DNA from: Pseudolabrys sp.
GTDB lineage: Bacteria > Pseudomonadota > Alphaproteobacteria > Rhizobiales > Xanthobacteraceae
Direction: 5' to 3'
DNA: 9,278 nucleotides
Assembly (NCBI GenBank): GCA_029945495.1
Contig: JAQSCR010000550.1
Span: 1-9,278 of the forward strand
Below are positions 6,472 to 9,278 of the stretch, one piece after another. The notes beneath the pieces are model-generated. The model was given only the letters and a program-made list of their open reading frames with translations. It had not been told where the DNA came from and searched no databases. Made by a program: the position numbers and the translations under genes. The stretch's first letter is position 1; the number at the start of each line of letters is the position of its first letter.

Positions 6472-7263
6472 ATGCTGGATCCAAGCGAACTTGAACGATA
6501 TGCGCGCCACATCGTGCTGCGCGAAGTGGGCGGCCCCGGCCAGGCCAAGCTCAAGGCCGCGCGCGTGCTGGTGATCGGCGCCGGAGGCTTGGGCGCGCCA
6601 GTGCTGCTCTATCTCGCCGCCGCCGGCGTCGGCACCATCGGCATCGTCGACGACGACAGCGTGTCGCTGTCGAACCTGCAGCGGCAGGTCATTCACACGA
6701 CGGACGACATCGGTCTGCGCAAAGTCGACAGCGCCGAAGCGGCGATTGGCAAGCTCAACCCGCATGTCAAAGTCGAAACGCATATGATGCGGCTGGACGC
6801 GACCAACGCGCTCGATCTGATCGCCGACTACGATATCGTCGCCGACGGGTCCGACAATTTCGCCACGCGCTATCTGGTGTCGGATGCCTGCTACTTTGCG
6901 CAGAAGCCCCTGATCACCGCCGCCGTCGGCATTTTCGACGGCTCGCTCACCACCATCCGCGCGCACGAAACCGGCGCCGACGGCCTGCCCAACCCGACTT
7001 ACCGCTGTCTGTTTCCAGAGCCGCCGCCGGCCGGCACGATCCCGGCCTGCGCCGAAGCCGGTATTCTCGGCGCCCTGCCCGGTATCCTCGGTTCGATGAT
7101 GGCGCTCGAGGTCATGCGCGAAATCGTCGGCTTCGGCGAAAGCCTGGTTGGCCGGCTACTGATGGTCGATGCGCGCTCCATGCGTTTCGAGACGCTGAGC
7201 TATGCATGGGATGCAGACAATCCGCTGAGCGGTAACACCCCGACGATCGTCGATTTGTTCTGA
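6472..7263 (+). CDS. moeB: MoeB/ThiF/HesA-family adenylyltransferase, probable molybdopterin-synthase activating enzyme
   Basis: This 263-residue E1-like protein adenylates the C-terminal glycine of a ubiquitin-like sulfur carrier, MoaD in molybdopterin synthesis or ThiS in thiamine synthesis. The nucleotide-binding GAGGLG lies at 36-41, followed by the acidic strand end IVDDD (58-62), the NLQRQ arginine finger (R71), GLRK (K84) and the Mg-binding Asp in GSDN (D127). The Cys equivalent to E. coli MoeB C187 is present in PACAEAG (C192). The E. coli zinc-binding tetrad is not conserved: YRC keeps C179, but Thr stands at the first position and the C-terminal CxxC is replaced by WDADNPLSG. The start at 6472 matches the family N-terminus (LERYARHIVL). 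It could instead serve ThiS; no moaD or thiS is in the window. An imperfect hairpin (TGACGC 7261-7266 with GCGTCA 7281-7286) spans its stop codon. Confidence 0.88.
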   Translation: MLDPSELERYARHIVLREVGGPGQAKLKAARVLVIGAGGLGAPVLLYLAAAGVGTIGIVDDDSVSLSNLQRQVIHTTDDIGLRKVDSAEAAIGKLNPHVKVETHMMRLDATNALDLIADYDIVADGSDNFATRYLVSDACYFAQKPLITAAVGIFDGSLTTIRAHETGADGLPNPTYRCLFPEPPPAGTIPACAEAGILGALPGILGSMMALEVMREIVGFGESLVGRLLMVDARSMRFETLSYAWDADNPLSGNTPTIVDLF

Positions 7264-7395
7264 CGCGGCAACGCTTTCTGGCGTCACGCCCGCCAACAGC
7301 CCTAACGGCCGTTTACGGTTTACTTGGCATCCGCTTAACAGCGGCACAGTATTTTTCGGTCAAAGTGGACTCAAATTTACTGCGGAGTTCGCGCC

Positions 7396-7617
7396 ATGTA
7401 TTCGGCCCAGCACATCGCCAACCAGAGCGCCGGCGTTTATCAGCGCGGCATCGTCGAATGCGAAAGATGCGATACGCCGATTCAGATTCGCCAGCCCAAT
7501 ATGGTCAGCCTTGAATTCTGCGTGCCGTGCCCGAAGTGCGGCCATCGCGGCATCTATTTCAAGCGCATGATTCATATCGAGGACAGCACCGAGCGCCGGG
7601 CCAAGCCGCGCAAGTAG
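7396..7617 (+). CDS. Small Cys-rich zinc-ribbon-like protein of unknown function
   Basis: The gene encodes 73 residues with CERC (C22, C25), C42 and CPKC (C45, C48). The two CxxC knuckles about 20 residues apart fit a compact zinc ribbon. The C-terminus is strongly basic (ERRAKPRK), consistent with nucleic-acid or ribosome contact, though this is inference. There is no signal peptide or membrane segment. A clear Shine-Dalgarno GGAG (7384-7387) lies 8 bases before the ATG, which together with the ordered Cys pattern supports a real gene despite its length. I recall similar unnamed small proteins in Bradyrhizobium-type genomes. It follows moeB by 132 bp and probably has its own promoter: the spacer is AT-richer and holds a palindrome AACGGCCGTT (7304-7313) and a tandem GTTTACGGTTTAC (7311-7323). 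Confidence 0.8.
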   Translation: MYSAQHIANQSAGVYQRGIVECERCDTPIQIRQPNMVSLEFCVPCPKCGHRGIYFKRMIHIEDSTERRAKPRK

Positions 7618-7624
7618 AAAAGAT

Positions 7625-7775
7625 GTCATGCCCGGGCATAGCCGTTCGAAGAACGGCGTCGCTTCGCTCGCCTATGACCCGGGCATCCATGAAGTGGCGC
7701 TTTGAATGAAGCGCTTACGAAAGTCTGCCTTTGTAGGACGATATCATGGATTGCCGGGTCAAGCCCGGCAATGAC
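7625..7775. repeat. Compound palindromic intergenic element with four related arms
   Basis: The element fills the convergent gap between the 73-residue gene and the dehydrogenase gene. Its ends, GTCATGCCCGGG (7625-7636) and CCCGGCAATGAC (7764-7775), are imperfect inverted repeats. Inside, ATGCCCGGGCATAG (7628-7641) pairs with CTATGACCCGGGCAT (7672-7686) save one bulge and encloses a perfect hairpin GCCGTTC/GAACGGC (7641-7657). ATCCATGA (7685-7692) pairs exactly with TCATGGAT (7744-7751) around a small hairpin GCGCTT/AAGCGC (7697-7714). ATTGCCGGG/CCCGGCAAT (7750-7772) has a TCAAG loop. I recall the last unit as very common between genes in Bradyrhizobium and relatives. It could act as a bidirectional terminator or a non-autonomous MITE/REP-like element. 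No target-site duplication is evident. Confidence 0.8.
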
Positions 7776-7801
7776 AGCTGTGTGCGCATCGAGCGCGCCG
7801 C

Positions 7802-8803
7802 CTACAGCATACTCGGCAAGACTCGATCCGGTGGCCGATGCCCGTCCATGAAGGTCTTGATGTTGATGATGACCTTCTCGCCCATGTCGACGCGGCCTTC
7901 GATCGTGGCCGAGCCCATATGCGGCAGCAGCACGACCTTGCCGGCCTTGGCGAGCTTCAGCAATTTCGGATTGACCGCCGGCTCGTGTTCGAACACGTCG
8001 AGGCCGGCGCCGGCGATGTCGCCGGATTCCAGCAGACGCGCCAGCGCGTTCTCGTCGATGATCTCGCCGCGCGCGGTGTTGACGACGAAGGCTTCCCGCC
8101 GCAGCATTTTCAAACGCCGCGCCGACAACAGATGAAACGTCGCCGGCGTGTGCGGGCAATTGACCGACACGATATCCATGCGGGCGAGCATCTGGTCGAG
8201 GCTCTCCCAATAGGTGGCGTCGAGTTCTTCCTCGATCTTGGGCGCGACCTTGCGGCGATTGTGATAGTGCACCTGCAGGCCGAAGGCGCGGGCGCGGCGC
8301 GCGACCGCCTGGCCGATGCGGCCCATGCCGATGATGCCGAGCCGCTTTCCCCAGATGCGGTGGCCGAGCATCCAGGTCGGCGTCCAGCCCGCCCAGTCTT
8401 TATCGGAGATCAGAACGTTCGAGCCTTCGACAAGGCGGCGCGGCACCGCGAGAATCAGCGCCATGGTCATGTCGGCGGTGTCTTCGGTCAGCACGCCCGG
8501 CGTGTTGGTGACGGTGATGCCGCGCTGAACCGCGGTGGCGACGTCGATATTGTCGACTCCGTTGCCGAAATTGGCGATCAGCTTGAGTTGCTCGCCCGCC
8601 TTCGACAGCACGGCCGCGTCGATCCGGTCGGTGACCGTCGGAACCAGCACGTCGGCGGTCTTGGCCGCCTCGGCCAGTTGCGCCGCCGTCATCGGTCTAT
8701 CGTCCGGATTGAGGCGGGCGTCGAAAAGTTCCCGCATGCGCAGCTCGACCGGTTCGGGCAGCTTGCGGGTGACGACGACGACTGGCTTCTTGGGCTTGGG
8801 CAT
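7802..8803 (-). CDS. D-2-hydroxyacid dehydrogenase, glyoxylate reductase / D-glycerate dehydrogenase type
   Basis: This 333-residue cytosolic NAD(P)H-dependent enzyme probably reduces glyoxylate to glycolate or hydroxypyruvate to D-glycerate. Substrate-contact sequence FGNGVDNID lies at 79-87. The dinucleotide-binding Rossmann motif GMGRIG (159-164) sits in GIIGMGRIGQAVARRARAFG. The catalytic trio is visible: Arg in NTARGE (R245), Glu in DVFEHEP (E274) and His in LLPHMGSAT (H295). The residues after the second strand are HNRRK (181-185), whose arginines would suit NADPH. The length is usual for the family. The start at 8803 (MPKPKKPVVVVTRKLPEP) gives a normal N-terminus. It is divergent from the SH3-domain gene, and the 127-bp spacer holds a small perfect hairpin TAAAG/CTTTA (8852-8865). 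The exact substrate cannot be read from the sequence. Confidence 0.92.
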   Translation of the reverse strand: MPKPKKPVVVVTRKLPEPVELRMRELFDARLNPDDRPMTAAQLAEAAKTADVLVPTVTDRIDAAVLSKAGEQLKLIANFGNGVDNIDVATAVQRGITVTNTPGVLTEDTADMTMALILAVPRRLVEGSNVLISDKDWAGWTPTWMLGHRIWGKRLGIIGMGRIGQAVARRARAFGLQVHYHNRRKVAPKIEEELDATYWESLDQMLARMDIVSVNCPHTPATFHLLSARRLKMLRREAFVVNTARGEIIDENALARLLESGDIAGAGLDVFEHEPAVNPKLLKLAKAGKVVLLPHMGSATIEGRVDMGEKVIINIKTFMDGHRPPDRVLPSML

Positions 8804-8930
8804 GATCTTGCTGTCTTGATGAGGGACGTGGGTACTGTTCTGGCCGGCGAATAAAGGTCTCTTTAACCGCGTTCGCCCACACTCACATTTCTCGCGCGCG
8901 GGGTCGAAAATTCGTTCTTTTTCCTACCAG

Positions 8931-9278
8931 ATGGCAATGCCAACACAAAGCGTCCGCGCAGCCTGCCGCCTGACCGGCCGGGCGCTGCTGGTCGGCTTAT
9001 TTGCCTTGGCGTGGTCCCCGCTGGCGCAGGCGGCCGAGCCGGCCGGCGGCGCGGTGAGCGGCCTGCCTATCCCGCGTTTCGTCAGCCTCAAGTCGGACCG
9101 GGTCAATGTCCGCTCGGGGCCGAACAAGGACCAGGATGTCCGCTGGGTCTATACCCGCGCCGGCATGCCGGTGGAGATCACCGCCGAATTCGAGAACTGG
9201 CGCCGCATCCGCGACTGGGAAGGGGCGGAAGGCTGGGTCTATCACTCGCTGCTGTCGGGCAAGCGCACGGCGGTGGTG
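8931..9278 (+). CDS. Exported SH3-domain (bacterial SH3-like) protein, truncated by the window edge
   Basis: The frame is open from the ATG at 8931 through the last base, giving 116 residues with no stop. An N-terminal signal peptide is visible: basic residues RAACRLTGR (9-17), a hydrophobic core ALLVGLFALAW (18-28), and likely cleavage after AQAA (32-35). A bacterial SH3 domain follows, starting at RVNVRSGPNKDQDVRW (57-72) and continuing through VEITAEFENWRRIRDWEGAEGWVYHSLL (81-108). The RVNVRSGP start and the GWVYHSLL end are typical of periplasmic SH3_3 modules in alphaproteobacteria, which probably bind cell-wall components. A second in-frame ATG at 8937 is an equally possible start, as neither has an obvious Shine-Dalgarno. 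Related proteins are often short, so only a modest C-terminal part is probably missing. Confidence 0.85.
   Translation, partial: MAMPTQSVRAACRLTGRALLVGLFALAWSPLAQAAEPAGGAVSGLPIPRFVSLKSDRVNVRSGPNKDQDVRWVYTRAGMPVEITAEFENWRRIRDWEGAEGWVYHSLLSGKRTAVV

Noticed and set aside
7324..7345. TTGGCA upstream of the 73-residue gene considered as a sigma54 promoter
   Set aside because: The GC doublet required at the -12 position is not found at the right distance, and no good -10 sits at 16-18 bp for sigma70 either.
7626..8210. A 194-codon minus-strand frame across the palindromic repeat and the dehydrogenase gene
   Set aside because: It combines an out-of-frame shadow of the dehydrogenase with translated repeat DNA. 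Peptides such as AGLDPAIHD are the familiar product of translating this repeat family.

Overview
The window looks like chromosomal sequence from a GC-rich alphaproteobacterium of the order Hyphomicrobiales (Rhizobiales), probably near the Bradyrhizobium / Rhodopseudomonas / Pseudolabrys side. The evidence is the order ubiB-ubiE-mutM-enoyl-CoA hydratase, the GC-rich codon use, an outer-membrane beta-barrel of the rhizobial porin type, and two families of palindromic intergenic repeats that I recall as common in these genomes. No rRNA, tRNA, CRISPR array, transposase or phage gene is visible.

Layout from left to right. Positions 1-106 are non-coding and hold a compound hairpin repeat just past the end of ubiB. 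ubiB and ubiE (107-2448, minus strand) are translationally coupled ubiquinone-biosynthesis genes. A 120-bp divergent spacer with a perfect 8-bp inverted repeat separates them from mutM (plus strand), which encodes the 8-oxoguanine DNA glycosylase. Next is the C-terminal half of an outer-membrane beta-barrel gene on the minus strand (3469-3930), with no signal peptide; I read it as a decayed remnant. A good sigma70-type promoter for the following enoyl-CoA hydratase gene (3940-4713, plus) lies inside this remnant. The hydratase stop codon directly abuts the stop codon of a convergent minus-strand gene (4714-6345). That gene encodes an exported protein with an Ala/Pro/Lys-rich linker, a peptidoglycan-binding-like segment and a trypsin/HtrA-like domain whose catalytic His and Asp appear to be lost. 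Divergent from it is a MoeB/ThiF-family adenylyltransferase (6472-7263), then a 73-residue Cys-rich zinc-ribbon-like protein (7396-7617). A 151-bp compound palindrome fills the convergent gap before a minus-strand D-2-hydroxyacid dehydrogenase of the glyoxylate reductase type (7802-8803). Divergent from that, an exported SH3-domain protein starts at 8931 and runs off the right edge.

Most of this is core metabolism and maintenance: quinone synthesis, base-excision repair, beta-oxidation, molybdopterin sulfur transfer, glyoxylate reduction and two envelope proteins. I do not see a coherent new multi-gene system. The items most worth a second look are the catalytically degenerate protease-like exported protein, the beta-barrel remnant that now carries a neighbour's promoter, the compound palindromes, the ubiE/mutM inverted repeat and the conserved-looking small Cys-rich protein.
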